Shown here: positions 14,804-23,536 of the stretch, one piece after another
Layout of the letters: each line of letters starts with the position of its first letter
Position numbering within the stretch: position 1 is the first letter of the stretch
NCBI GenBank assembly: GCA_002862135.1
Contig: PKCI01000194.1
Span: 1-32,151, forward strand
Length of the DNA: 32,151 nt
Direction: 5' to 3'
Source: Verrucomicrobiota bacterium
Lineage (GTDB): Bacteria > Verrucomicrobiota > Verrucomicrobiia > Verrucomicrobiales > DEV007
The notes under the pieces: generated by a model
What the model was told of the DNA's origin: nothing
What the model saw: the letters and a program-made list of their open reading frames with translations, nothing else
The model's database searches: none
Translations under genes and position numbers: made by a program

Positions 14804-17344
14804 TTACCGGGAGCGGAAAATGCGACTTGTAACAACCTCGTGGACAAGGTCGTGAAGCCCTTTTCCTTCTTCCAGCGACACTGTGGCGATTTTTTCGATT
14901 TCTTCACGGTCGAGGAATCCGGGCTCGCGGCCGGTGCCGTAGGTCAGCAGCTTCTCGGTGAGACTTCTGGAAACCAGGTGTTTGCGTTCCAAAATCATAT
15001 CTTTCAACCCCACCTCATTCTCGAAAGAGTCACCGTTCACCAATTCACCGGAAGTATCGATCTCAGGTCCTCGGCCGGCTCTACCGTCCTTCGGGTAATG
15101 GGTGCGCAACCCACCGATCGGATCGTAAATTTCGAGAGCAAATCCCCACGGATCAATCTTAGCATGACAATCGTTGCAGGCAGCCACTTCACGATGCTTG
15201 GCCAGTTCTTCGCGAATCGTGGTGGTGCCGCGCGTGTCCGGTTCGATCGGATCTACATCAGGCGGCGGAGGAGACGGCGGCGTGCCGAGCACACTCTCCA
15301 GCACCCAGATACCACGCACCACGGGTGAAGTCTCGACCCCGTTAGCGGAAGCGGTGAGGACACTGGCGTGACCAAGAATGCCGTTGCGTCGCATTTCAGC
15401 CGGCATTGCCACTTTGCGGAAGTGCTCGCCCTCCACATCGGTGAAGCCGTAGTGCTCGCCGAGGCTGTCATTCAGGAAAGTGTAGTCCGCTTCGATGAAC
15501 TCAGTTATGGGACGGTTCTCTTCGAGAATATGGGAAAAGAGCATCTTGGTTTCTGTGCGCATGGCGTCCTCTAGGCGGCGCCCGAGGTAGGTCGGAAACT
15601 GCTTCGTTCCGGGAGGCATCAATCCGAGTTTGTCGAGACGCAGCCAGGCAGTGGTGAAGTTCTTAGCCAAAGCATGGGCTTTCGGGTCGGCCAGCATGCG
15701 ATCCACCTGCGCCGACAGTTCCGTGGGGCTGCTGAGTTCTCCGGACGCAGCCGCGGCCAGCAACTCCTCATCCGGCATGGAACTCCAGAGGAAGTAGGAA
15801 AGACGACTGGCCAACTGATAATCGTCCAACCTGGGACGGCGATCCGTATTGCCCTCATTCAAGAAAAGGAAGTGAGGCGAAGAGAGAATCGCACTGAAAC
15901 CGGATTTCATCGCGTTCTTGTGATTCTCCCCAGCTTCGATGGAGTCTTCCACATACTTCACGATGTGAGCGATCTCCTCCATCTCAACGGGACGGCGGTA
16001 AGCGCGGTTGGCCAGTTTTAGCATGGCGGCCGAAATGTCGACTTTGTGTGGTTGAAGGGTGTCCCCGACCAACTCGCGATGATTTGCCGGCGGCCATTCC
16101 TCATCGAGCGGCCCTTCGATCACCATGTCATACAAGCGGATCCGAGGGCCTCGAAAGACATAGGAAGCCGGCACCACACTGGCATTGTGCTTTTCTACCA
16201 CTTCATCCGTGATTTCAATGCCTTGCTCCCGCATTTCATCAACGCGAGTTGGCGTCCAGATGGTGGATTCCGGATGATAGTTTTCAATCATCACGCGGAC
16301 GTGTCGCTTGGATGCCCCGGGGCCATTGATCCAGTTTATAAACGGCACGCCACCCTTCGGCATCCAGGCCTCAACCGAATAGGTCCCGACCTCATTGTCC
16401 TTCAATTCGAACACCTCAATGATGTTGCGACCGCGGGTCGTCGATTTCTCCAGCGCTCGATAATTGTCCCCAAACCACACCCCCATTTTGATGGGCTGCT
16501 TCAAATCGATTCCGAGCAATTCTGGATCATAGCCGTGATCGAGACGCCCTTTGGCTTCTGCCTTAATCGTGATGCGGTAGGTGCCGGCCGCCGAAACGCC
16601 TCTGCCCTGCATGCTCTTTGGCACATTAGGGCGGCGATCATCAGGAGCACCATGACCAATGTCCACGTAACTGGCATCCTCGGCGAGAGCGCGGTAAGCG
16701 ACCGCACCACGATAAACCGGCCCTGAGGAGAACTCTGTCGGCTTGATTTCGAGGCGCTTCACTTCGGGCTTCTCCTGACCAAATACCAGGGCCTGATCAA
16801 GATAGTTGCGAGCCGATTCCAGGTAGAGACCCATCTGGTATTCGGACAACACTTGAGTTTCTCCGACCGTAGCGAAGCCATGCTTGGTTTCGTCCACTGG
16901 GAACGCTGTGGTGGCATCATACACATCCGGATGCACCCCTAGCAGGTCACGCATCGTGTTGTTGTATTCGTAGCGCGTCAGGCGACGCAGCACGGTTTCA
17001 TTCGGTGCCAGTGAAGCAGCCTCTGCGGTGAGGTAGCGCGTGATCTCCCTGATGACGGCTCGCTTCTCATCATCACTCGGTTGAGTGACCCCATCCTTCT
17101 CCGGCGGCATTTCACCCAGGTTGAGCGAATCGAGAATCTCCTCCAGAGCGAGGAACGAATCCATGCCATTGGGATCATCGAGAAACGGAAGAAAATCGCG
17201 ATCGCCTTTTGTCGTCAGATCATCGTGACACTCAAGACAATAGCTCTCGACAAATTCAGGAACGCTCGGCGAAAGCAGAATGGTATCTTCGGCGAAAGCC
17301 GAAACAGTCGCCAATAAACAAAGAGCAAAGAAGCAACGAATCAT
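14804..17344 (-). CDS. DUF1587/1595/1592/1588/1585 exported c-heme protein (PVC type)
   Basis: An 846-residue exported protein with signal peptide MIRCFFALCLLATVSAFAED. It carries a CxxCH heme site near the N-terminus (CLECH, residues 36-40) and a second near the C-terminus (CNDCH, ~723-727). The ordered domains match the large PVC family: DUF1587 (VLRRLTRYEYNNTMRDLLGV, ~100-165), a carbohydrate-binding-like region in the middle, DUF1595 (LANRAYRRPVEMEEI), DUF1592 (PRLDDYQLASRLSYFLWSSM), DUF1588 (RRNGILGHASVLTASANG to DPWGFALEIYDPIG) and DUF1585 (SLTEKLLTYGTGREPG). Function is unproven; the hemes suggest periplasmic electron transfer or oxidation. The start at 17344 has an ATGA overlap with DUF1552 and a GGAGGT ribosome binding site, so the pair is translationally coupled. 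The longer upstream reading is inside DUF1552. DUF1552 and DUF1592 proteins are known to occur side by side. Confidence 0.93.
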   Translation of the reverse strand: MIRCFFALCLLATVSAFAEDTILLSPSVPEFVESYCLECHDDLTTKGDRDFLPFLDDPNGMDSFLALEEILDSLNLGEMPPEKDGVTQPSDDEKRAVIREITRYLTAEAASLAPNETVLRRLTRYEYNNTMRDLLGVHPDVYDATTAFPVDETKHGFATVGETQVLSEYQMGLYLESARNYLDQALVFGQEKPEVKRLEIKPTEFSSGPVYRGAVAYRALAEDASYVDIGHGAPDDRRPNVPKSMQGRGVSAAGTYRITIKAEAKGRLDHGYDPELLGIDLKQPIKMGVWFGDNYRALEKSTTRGRNIIEVFELKDNEVGTYSVEAWMPKGGVPFINWINGPGASKRHVRVMIENYHPESTIWTPTRVDEMREQGIEITDEVVEKHNASVVPASYVFRGPRIRLYDMVIEGPLDEEWPPANHRELVGDTLQPHKVDISAAMLKLANRAYRRPVEMEEIAHIVKYVEDSIEAGENHKNAMKSGFSAILSSPHFLFLNEGNTDRRPRLDDYQLASRLSYFLWSSMPDEELLAAAASGELSSPTELSAQVDRMLADPKAHALAKNFTTAWLRLDKLGLMPPGTKQFPTYLGRRLEDAMRTETKMLFSHILEENRPITEFIEADYTFLNDSLGEHYGFTDVEGEHFRKVAMPAEMRRNGILGHASVLTASANGVETSPVVRGIWVLESVLGTPPSPPPPDVDPIEPDTRGTTTIREELAKHREVAACNDCHAKIDPWGFALEIYDPIGGLRTHYPKDGRAGRGPEIDTSGELVNGDSFENEVGLKDMILERKHLVSRSLTEKLLTYGTGREPGFLDREEIEKIATVSLEEGKGLHDLVHEVVTSRIFRSR

Positions 17345-18645
17345 GCCACCTCCAGTCCGGTCAGCGTACCGGTCGACGTATTGAACTGATTGATCTCCAT
17401 GCCGAAGCGCTGCAGCATCGAGAGGTAAAGATTGCACGCCATCGTCTGAGTGCCGCGCGACTTGTCCTTCTCGTAGCGAATGTGCTGCCCGTGCTGGAAG
17501 CCGCCACCTGCAAGAATCAGAGGCAGATCCTTGTTCGAGTGAGAACTCGCGTTACCCATGCCGCTGCCGAAAAGCGTCATCGTGTTATCGAGCAGACTCC
17601 TGCCATTTGGCTCCTCAACGGAACGCAACGTGTCGAGGAAATCAGCGAAGGCTGCGGTGTGCACTTTCTCAATAATGGAAAGCTCCTCAATGTAACTCGC
17701 CACGCGCCCATGGTGGGTGAGTTGATGATAGCCTTTCGTCAGAGGCAACCCCCCGGAGTTATCGCCGATCCCGGAAACCTCGAGCGTGATGACCCTGGTC
17801 GAGTCGGTCTGCAAGGCCAGCGCGATGAGATCGTAGTAAAGCGGAAGACGCTCTACGAAATCGAAGTCATCGGCTTCCGCCGGCAGTTCATAGTCGACTT
17901 TAGGCTTGGGTTGATCGAGCCAGGCCTGTGACTGGGTTAGTCGCTTTTCCAAGTCCCGAACTGAGGTAAAATACTGATCCAGCTTCTCCTGATCTGTTTT
18001 GCCGATCTGGCGCTTGAGTCGATCCGCGTCAGTCTTAACCAGGTCGAGAATGCTCTTCTGACGAATGTGCGCTTCTTTGAGCAAACCGAGATTCTTGGCT
18101 TCTGGCTCCTGGAACAACAGCGAGAACAGCGTTGAAGGATCTTCTACCGGTGGGATCGCTGCGCCGGAGGCGGTCCAACTGAGACGATTGCCGATGGAAG
18201 TGCCACAGCCCATCTGCATCGAGGAATAGCGCGTCGCTGTGCCGACATGCTCGGCCGCCTTCTGGTCTACGGTGATATTGCCCTCTGCAAAGCCCTTCGA
18301 ATTTTTCGAGAGAATACCCGAAAGAAACGCGTGCACCCCGCCATGACCCCCCACGCCTTCCTGGCCGTGGTCGAGTTGGGACAGAATCGAAAACTCCTCA
18401 CGATGACGCTCCAGCACTTTAATCTGTCCTGGCAGGACGTAGTCAGTGCCTGTTTCCGTCGGGAAAAACAGACTCGGCACATAGCCGAAGTTGTTGCCCA
18501 CGCAGACCATTCGAACGGGAGTCTCATCCGCAACGGTAGCCCCGACTTTTCCGGTCATGGCCTCGAGAAAAGGCAGCGACATCATCGTGCCACCCGCTCC
18601 GCGGAGAAAGTAACGTCGATTCAAAGGAGCGCGTGTGAAATTCAT
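17341..18645 (-). CDS. DUF1552 exported protein with Tat-like signal
   Basis: A 434-residue DUF1552 protein, the partner of DUF1592 in PVC genomes. The N-terminus NRRYFLRGAGGTMMSLPFLEAM is a twin-arginine-type signal, so it is probably exported folded. Family phrases include RMVCVGNNFGYVPSLFFP, LSQLDHGQEGVGGHGGVHAF, MQMGCGTSIGN and DNTMTLFGSGMGNASSHSN near the C-terminus. The fold is related to alkaline phosphatase/sulfatase-like DUF1501 proteins; the activity is unknown. It is the first gene of the three-gene unit DUF1552-DUF1592-sulfatase, and its stop overlaps the next start (ATGA). Its leader, 18646-18852, holds a strong hairpin. No clear Shine-Dalgarno precedes the ATG. Tat export of one partner and Sec-type export of the heme partner suggests that the DUF1552 protein binds a cofactor or folds in the cytoplasm, which is inference. 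Confidence 0.9.
   Translation of the reverse strand: MNFTRAPLNRRYFLRGAGGTMMSLPFLEAMTGKVGATVADETPVRMVCVGNNFGYVPSLFFPTETGTDYVLPGQIKVLERHREEFSILSQLDHGQEGVGGHGGVHAFLSGILSKNSKGFAEGNITVDQKAAEHVGTATRYSSMQMGCGTSIGNRLSWTASGAAIPPVEDPSTLFSLLFQEPEAKNLGLLKEAHIRQKSILDLVKTDADRLKRQIGKTDQEKLDQYFTSVRDLEKRLTQSQAWLDQPKPKVDYELPAEADDFDFVERLPLYYDLIALALQTDSTRVITLEVSGIGDNSGGLPLTKGYHQLTHHGRVASYIEELSIIEKVHTAAFADFLDTLRSVEEPNGRSLLDNTMTLFGSGMGNASSHSNKDLPLILAGGGFQHGQHIRYEKDKSRGTQTMACNLYLSMLQRFGMEINQFNTSTGTLTGLEVA
17348..17353 (-). promoter_or_regulatory. Shine-Dalgarno GGAGGT that fixes the DUF1592 gene start
   Basis: On the minus strand GGAGGT lies three bases before the ATG at 17344, within the last codons of the DUF1552 gene. 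It supports the short start and the ATGA coupling (17341-17344). Confidence 0.75.
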
Positions 18646-18681
18646 AGGGGAACAAATATTCTACCAAACCTTGTTTTGGAA

Positions 18682-18733
18682 AGGAGAAGTGTTTCACCTC
18701 AATGGAAACACTTCTCTTCGGATTGTTCAATCC
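18682..18733. other. Two adjacent inverted repeats in the gap between the PVC dehydrogenase and DUF1552 genes
   Basis: GAGAAGTGTTTC (18684-18695) and GAAACACTTCTC (18705-18716) form a perfect 12-bp stem with a 9-nt loop. Three bases on, GGATTG (18720-18725) and CAATCC (18728-18733) form a near-palindrome. The strong hairpin is about 40 bp upstream of the DUF1552 ATG and about 137 bp downstream of the PVC dehydrogenase stop (minus strand). No T run follows on either strand, so a classical intrinsic terminator is unlikely. A 5'-leader structure, a processing site or an operator is possible. Confidence 0.75.
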
Positions 18734-18852
18734 AGACCGCCCCGATCAGCAGACAGCATTCAACAGATTCGGAGCGCCGCGCAGAAAGACGGGGTATAAC
18801 GACGTCAATTAGGTCACAGACCCAACCCTGGTGGGCAAAGATTGAACAAAAA

Positions 18853-21800
18853 CTAGATCCCGCCTTCGGGGGCGAAGCGCACTTGATCATCGGCCGCTTT
18901 CAGCTCGGCGCGAAATCCGCCCTTGAGCCGGCGACGATCAATCGAGAAGGTGATCTCCTGACGTCCCTTCTCCAGATCGACACCAGAATAGAAGCCCTCT
19001 ACCTGCTCGCCATTCACGTAGAGGAGGACGCCGTCAGACTCGTTGAGCATTAATTCCACTTTTCCTGGCACCTGGACATCGACCCAGGCTCGGGCAAAGA
19101 CGCGTTTCGCGCCAGGAAGATTCAGGTCTTCGGCAGGAAGCTCTCCGTCTACTTTGCTGTAGGCGGGGATCCATAGCTCATCGTCACCGGGAATGTGTTT
19201 CCCTTTGCCATCCTCCAGCACGCGCCACTTTCGGAATACCGGACTCTCGTCATTGGCAAAGTCACCAGGGCTGCCCAGTACCGAAAGGAACTTCACAAGA
19301 TCGAGAAATTCGGAACGGCTCTGCAACTGGTCAGCAAGGCCTGCCGGCATCAGGGATGGCATTCCCTGCTCTTTTAGGATACGGGCCGCAGGGATCGTTA
19401 TTTCTTTTCCGCCCTGAGCCGAGTCACTGACAATGACTTTCTCCTCACTTCGAAACGTGATCACACCCATTTGAACAGATCCATCTTCGAGGTTAAAGAG
19501 CCGGTTCTCATAGTGCTCCGCGATCGCTGCATTGGGCTCAAGAATCGATTCGATCATGTAGCCGGTCGTCGCCGCACCACCCACTGCGACAAGATTGGGC
19601 CCAATGTGGGGGCCTACCGAACCAATCGCGTGACACCCGGTGCAAGCGAGAGCCTTGCGGCGATAAATCATCTCACCTCGATAGGGATCGCCCAACCTTT
19701 CAGCGTCAGCTGTGAGCTTATTAATGTCTTCCTTCAAAAGATCCGCACTGAGCGAACCGGAATTACTATCAGGCTGAAACACCTTGGCTAGGGCTCCAGG
19801 CAACTGGCCGCTGGAGCGATGAAACTCAGTCACCCGGGCTCTCACATCGGGATGAATCTGCACATCCTCGAGGGCTGCGATGAGAAGGCTACCGCCCTTT
19901 CGCTGCTTAAGGAGAGACTGAATCGAGGCCACAGGATCACCGTCACCCGGTTGCTCTGAGAAAATCGACGAAGCCACTTCAATTCCGGCATCCACGTCCT
20001 TGGCCGCCAACCCGGCAAGCGCCAAGTAACGCGTCACAATGTCGCCGTCACAGGCAAGGCTGCTGAGCGTTTCGAGATATTCCGTTTCTTCAAATGTTGC
20101 GAGAGCCAGCGCCGCCGCCCGGCGAACCTGTTGACTGCGCGATTCATCTTTAAGCAAACCGGTCAATTCGGCGCCTTCGCTACTCACCACCCATGCCGCA
20201 AGCGTTTCAGCAGCGAGTGTGGCGACGAGATCGCTGTCGTCCGAGAGCAGGTTGCGGGCATGGCGCACCGCACGTTTCGCGGATGGCCGGTTCAATTTGG
20301 TTGCGGAAGCTTTGAGGGCTTCCAGCAGGACCACTTTTGTCTCCGAAGAAATCTCGCCCTTCTTCCCGATCAAGGCATCAATACAGCGCCTCACATCCCG
20401 CTCGGTTCCGACGACCGGCAACTGAGCTTTAATTGCATTCGCTTCTGCCGTCGATGGAGAAGGATTGGCGATAAATTTGTCGAGGCGATTAGTGAACCCG
20501 ATGCCGGCTGACGCCTCGGCGAATTCTCTGTGGGACTCTTTTGCAAATGCCAGTGTGCCAGCCTCCATCGCCGGTCGCCAGAATGTCTCCAGTGCTGCCT
20601 TAGTCTGAGGCAAGGCCTGGTCGAGCACCGAATCACCAGGGTGATCGAGCACGTTCAACGCTGCCGCGTAGGCTTCCGCACTCGGAACATAGCCGGCCGA
20701 CAACACCGCTTCCATACGGGTGCGCGGGAACTCGTCTCCCGCCGCCTCGGCAATGAACGCCGCCGGATCAGAAAGCTCTCCGTGCCAGTATCGCAGGATC
20801 CGGGCCCCGGCGGAACGAGCGTGACCGCTCTCGGCGTTGAGCACCTTGGTCAGGATCTTTTCGCTGACACGCTCGACATTCTGACAGGCCCACATCGCTT
20901 CGACGAGGTTGAGATCGTAGTTCTCAGCGCTGGCATCGAGCCCATCAACCCAGTTTTCAATCGCGACGAGCGCTTCATCCCAATCGCGGTTCTCGAGTTC
21001 CTTCTTCACCTGCTGACGCACAAAAGGTTCGCCGCTGGTGAGATGTGTCACCAATTTCTCCAGAGGCACGCCCTCGACCGGCGTCGGCTTGATAAGCGGA
21101 CGCTCCGTGTGCGTGATGCGCCAGATGCGGCCGTGGTCGTGATCTCGACGCGGGTCACGAAAGTCGTGCTGCGCGTGGTTGATGATTGAATTGTACCAGT
21201 CCGCCACGTAGATGCCGCCGTCCGGTCCCATCTTAACATCGACCGGGCGGAAGTTCGGGTGCTTCGACGTCATGAGCGGCTCAAGCACGTTGGCATTGTA
21301 GCCGGCACCGTCCTCGACGAACTCATAACGAATGATGGCGCGGCTTTTGAAACGCCCGCTGAGCAGGTTGCCACGAATGTCATCTCCGATGTGTGTTCCA
21401 GTCGCAAGATCACCGCCGCATTGTTTCTCGGTTGAGATGAGCGGCTTAACCGGCACGGACTTGCCACTGTTTCCCGAAGCAGGAGAGAGATGCATGATGC
21501 GCGGGTTGTTCACCATGAAGGACTGCCCCCATTCTTCGAAAACATGCCCCCAAGGATTACCCCCGGTTCCCCTGACAAAAACGCGAAGTTCTTGCGTGCG
21601 CGGATTGAACTGATAGACACCGCCGTTGTAATTTCGAATCACACCAAAGGGGGTTTCCACCTGGGCATGCAGAAAAATGCCCTCCTGGAAATAGATCCAA
21701 CCATCCGGACCGCGGCGCCACGCGCTGATCGAGTGATGGTTGTCCTCAATGCCAAAACCAGTCAGGGCCAATTCCTTCACATCGGCCACATCATCGCCGT

Positions 21801-22272
21801 CGGTATCTTTAAGGAAAAAGACATCGGGAGACTGCCCCACATAAACTCCTCCATTGGCGAACTCGATTCCGGTCGGCAGGTAAAGACCGTCTGCAAAAAC
21901 GGTGGACTTGTCGGCCGCGCCGTCACCATCGGTATCTTCGAGAATGATGATCTTATCATTCGCCACATCACCGGGCTTGAGCTGCGGGTAGGCCCACGAG
22001 CAGGCCACCCAGAGCCGCCCGCGGGTGTCCCAGTGCATATGCACGGGGTTCGCCAGCATGGGATCCGAAGCAAAAAGATTCACCTGGTAGCCGTCCAGCA
22101 ACTCAAAGTTCTCCAACTCCGACTCCGGGTTGTGATTGTTCATCAGTTCAAGATTGGCGTCCTTGAGGTTCGCCGTCTTGATGCCGGCAGAGTCGACGGC
22201 GAGCGCGTTGCTGCTAAGCATCAACGCGATTGCAGCAAGCAAGGAAGGGAGAAAAGTGAAACAGAATTTCAT
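18853..22272 (-). CDS. PVC-type membrane-bound dehydrogenase with HEAT-like repeats and a C-terminal heme domain
   Basis: A 1139-residue exported protein with signal peptide (MKFCFTFLPSLLAAIALM, ending NALA). The N-terminal ~420 residues match the Pirellula/Verrucomicrobium membrane-bound dehydrogenase domain, a GSDH-like propeller: NPVHMHWDTRGRLWVACSWA, LPTGIEFANGGVYVGQSPDV, NPWGHVFEEWGQSF and DVKMGPDGGIYVADWYNSII. Two acidic EDTDGDGAAD and KDTDGDDVAD loops may bind calcium. Residues ~430-840 are alpha-helical HEAT-like repeats. Then comes the PVC heme-binding domain with CTGCHAIG (877-881) and GPNLVAVGG. The last ~130 residues are a beta-sandwich-like module (DGVLLYVNGEQVEGFYSGVD), possibly carbohydrate-binding. 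The likely role is periplasmic sugar oxidation with electron transfer through the heme; this is inferred from homology. It follows the SGNH gene by 27 bp, with AGGA just before the ATG, and is probably the third gene of a ThuA-SGNH-dehydrogenase unit. Confidence 0.93.
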   Translation of the reverse strand: MKFCFTFLPSLLAAIALMLSSNALAVDSAGIKTANLKDANLELMNNHNPESELENFELLDGYQVNLFASDPMLANPVHMHWDTRGRLWVACSWAYPQLKPGDVANDKIIILEDTDGDGAADKSTVFADGLYLPTGIEFANGGVYVGQSPDVFFLKDTDGDDVADVKELALTGFGIEDNHHSISAWRRGPDGWIYFQEGIFLHAQVETPFGVIRNYNGGVYQFNPRTQELRVFVRGTGGNPWGHVFEEWGQSFMVNNPRIMHLSPASGNSGKSVPVKPLISTEKQCGGDLATGTHIGDDIRGNLLSGRFKSRAIIRYEFVEDGAGYNANVLEPLMTSKHPNFRPVDVKMGPDGGIYVADWYNSIINHAQHDFRDPRRDHDHGRIWRITHTERPLIKPTPVEGVPLEKLVTHLTSGEPFVRQQVKKELENRDWDEALVAIENWVDGLDASAENYDLNLVEAMWACQNVERVSEKILTKVLNAESGHARSAGARILRYWHGELSDPAAFIAEAAGDEFPRTRMEAVLSAGYVPSAEAYAAALNVLDHPGDSVLDQALPQTKAALETFWRPAMEAGTLAFAKESHREFAEASAGIGFTNRLDKFIANPSPSTAEANAIKAQLPVVGTERDVRRCIDALIGKKGEISSETKVVLLEALKASATKLNRPSAKRAVRHARNLLSDDSDLVATLAAETLAAWVVSSEGAELTGLLKDESRSQQVRRAAALALATFEETEYLETLSSLACDGDIVTRYLALAGLAAKDVDAGIEVASSIFSEQPGDGDPVASIQSLLKQRKGGSLLIAALEDVQIHPDVRARVTEFHRSSGQLPGALAKVFQPDSNSGSLSADLLKEDINKLTADAERLGDPYRGEMIYRRKALACTGCHAIGSVGPHIGPNLVAVGGAATTGYMIESILEPNAAIAEHYENRLFNLEDGSVQMGVITFRSEEKVIVSDSAQGGKEITIPAARILKEQGMPSLMPAGLADQLQSRSEFLDLVKFLSVLGSPGDFANDESPVFRKWRVLEDGKGKHIPGDDELWIPAYSKVDGELPAEDLNLPGAKRVFARAWVDVQVPGKVELMLNESDGVLLYVNGEQVEGFYSGVDLEKGRQEITFSIDRRRLKGGFRAELKAADDQVRFAPEGGI

Positions 22273-22299
22273 GATTCCTGGTGAGTGAAATGCGAAGGA

Positions 22300-23535
22300 T
22301 TAATCCGGAACGCGAGAAAGGTGCCACTGACGGGTTTTGAGTTCGATGCTGTCGCGAAGCTCGGCATCGCGCTGCTTGGTGATATTGTTGAATTCGATCA
22401 CTTCGCCCGGCAGCGCCCGGCCACTGGGAGAGTTGCGTCGCTCGCCGACGATGTGCACCTGGTTGTAGGCCTTCCAACTGTAAATGAACTGACGGTTCTT
22501 ATCATTAACCGCATCCCGAAGCGCTTCGGCTTCGGCGTGAGACGGTGAGGAATCAACAGGCACTCCCTGCGACCATTCCGCCGCTGTTGCGGTCGCGACG
22601 GATTCGCCTTCGATAATGAGCTCGTAGGTTCCCGGCTTGAGTTTCTCCACGGTGAGCTTGTCCCTGAGGTCGGCCAGTTGCGGTGGCAAATCCCCTTCAG
22701 TCGGAGGTGCGAGTGTAGGCCCAAACTCCTCTTTAGCGAAGAAGCTGACTCCCTTATCAGAGGACTCCACTTGATCAAGAGAGAGGCCCTTCGCCAGACC
22801 ACTGCCGGACTTGGCATCAATCGTCACTCGCCAGGGCTGCTCGCGTACCGTTTCATTCTCGCCGGTCACCAGTGCGTCGAAGAGATAGCGTGCTGCCACC
22901 CAGTAGCCGTAGGAATTCAGGTGAATTCCATTGGTTGTCAGCTTGGGAGCCTCCGGTTCCTCCATGATGTATTTCATCGGTGTGTATAGGTCGACGAAGG
23001 GAACCCCGTGCTCGGAAGCAACGATACCCATCGCATTCGTGTAAGCTTCGAGCTGACCATTTCGCTTCCCGGCCATGGGAGTAAGGTGACCGCGATCTTC
23101 GTGAGCAATCGGCGAAACCAAAACCAACCTGACCGGGGTTTTGCCATTGTAATTCTTCCCATGATGGGAAGTGATGAAGTCAGCGAGGTTCTGTTTAAAA
23201 TTCTCCAAGCCGTTCTCACCGTCGAAACTCTCACCCAAACCGAAGCACGCAATAATGACATCAGTTTGGTGATCAGTCAGGGTCGATTCCTCCGTCGGAA
23301 AATTGGTGGGGCGATCCCGCAGTGTCAGCATGTCCCCCCCCCAACCAAGGTTACGAATGGAGACTGGGTTGTCCCTGGTGCGCTGCAGTAGAAGCGTTTC
23401 GAGATAGCCGTGCTCGCGAATCTGATCGGCAAAGGTGTTACCCACGATGGCGACCCGGTCACCGGGCCGGATTGGTGACTCGGCAAAAGCTGCCGCAGCA
23501 GCGGCTACGAGGATGAAAAACAGGAGTTGTTTCAT
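22300..23535 (-). CDS. Exported SGNH/GDSL-fold protein with degenerate catalytic blocks
   Basis: A 411-residue protein from the ATG at 23535 with signal peptide MKQLLFFILVAAAAAAFA. The longer upstream reading overlaps the ThuA gene and is rejected. The N-terminal ~230 residues have the SGNH layout: block I reads VAIVGNT (32-34 in place of GDS), block II NLGWGGD (63-68), block III FGLGES where GxND is expected (98-103), and block V TNGIHLN (Asn202 in place of Asp, H205). So the usual Ser, Asn and Asp are all changed and only the His is standard. This variant form is known beside PVC dehydrogenases, so it may be a binding protein or use other chemistry. The C-terminal ~180 residues hold a short domain ending in a helical region that describes no known motif to me. 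The ATG lies one base after the ThuA stop; the purine-rich lysine codons at the end of ThuA can serve as its ribosome binding site. Confidence 0.83.
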   Translation of the reverse strand: MKQLLFFILVAAAAAAFAESPIRPGDRVAIVGNTFADQIREHGYLETLLLQRTRDNPVSIRNLGWGGDMLTLRDRPTNFPTEESTLTDHQTDVIIACFGLGESFDGENGLENFKQNLADFITSHHGKNYNGKTPVRLVLVSPIAHEDRGHLTPMAGKRNGQLEAYTNAMGIVASEHGVPFVDLYTPMKYIMEEPEAPKLTTNGIHLNSYGYWVAARYLFDALVTGENETVREQPWRVTIDAKSGSGLAKGLSLDQVESSDKGVSFFAKEEFGPTLAPPTEGDLPPQLADLRDKLTVEKLKPGTYELIIEGESVATATAAEWSQGVPVDSSPSHAEAEALRDAVNDKNRQFIYSWKAYNQVHIVGERRNSPSGRALPGEVIEFNNITKQRDAELRDSIELKTRQWHLSRVPD

Positions 23536-23536
23536 A

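Noticed and set aside
16046-16726. Open frame of 226 codons on the plus strand
   Set aside because: It is antisense to the DUF1592 gene and has no motif or ribosome binding site.
21490-22284. Open frame of 264 codons on the plus strand
   Set aside because: It lies opposite the PVC dehydrogenase gene and has no recognisable motif; the minus-strand product is clearly real, so this is a mirror of its codon pattern.
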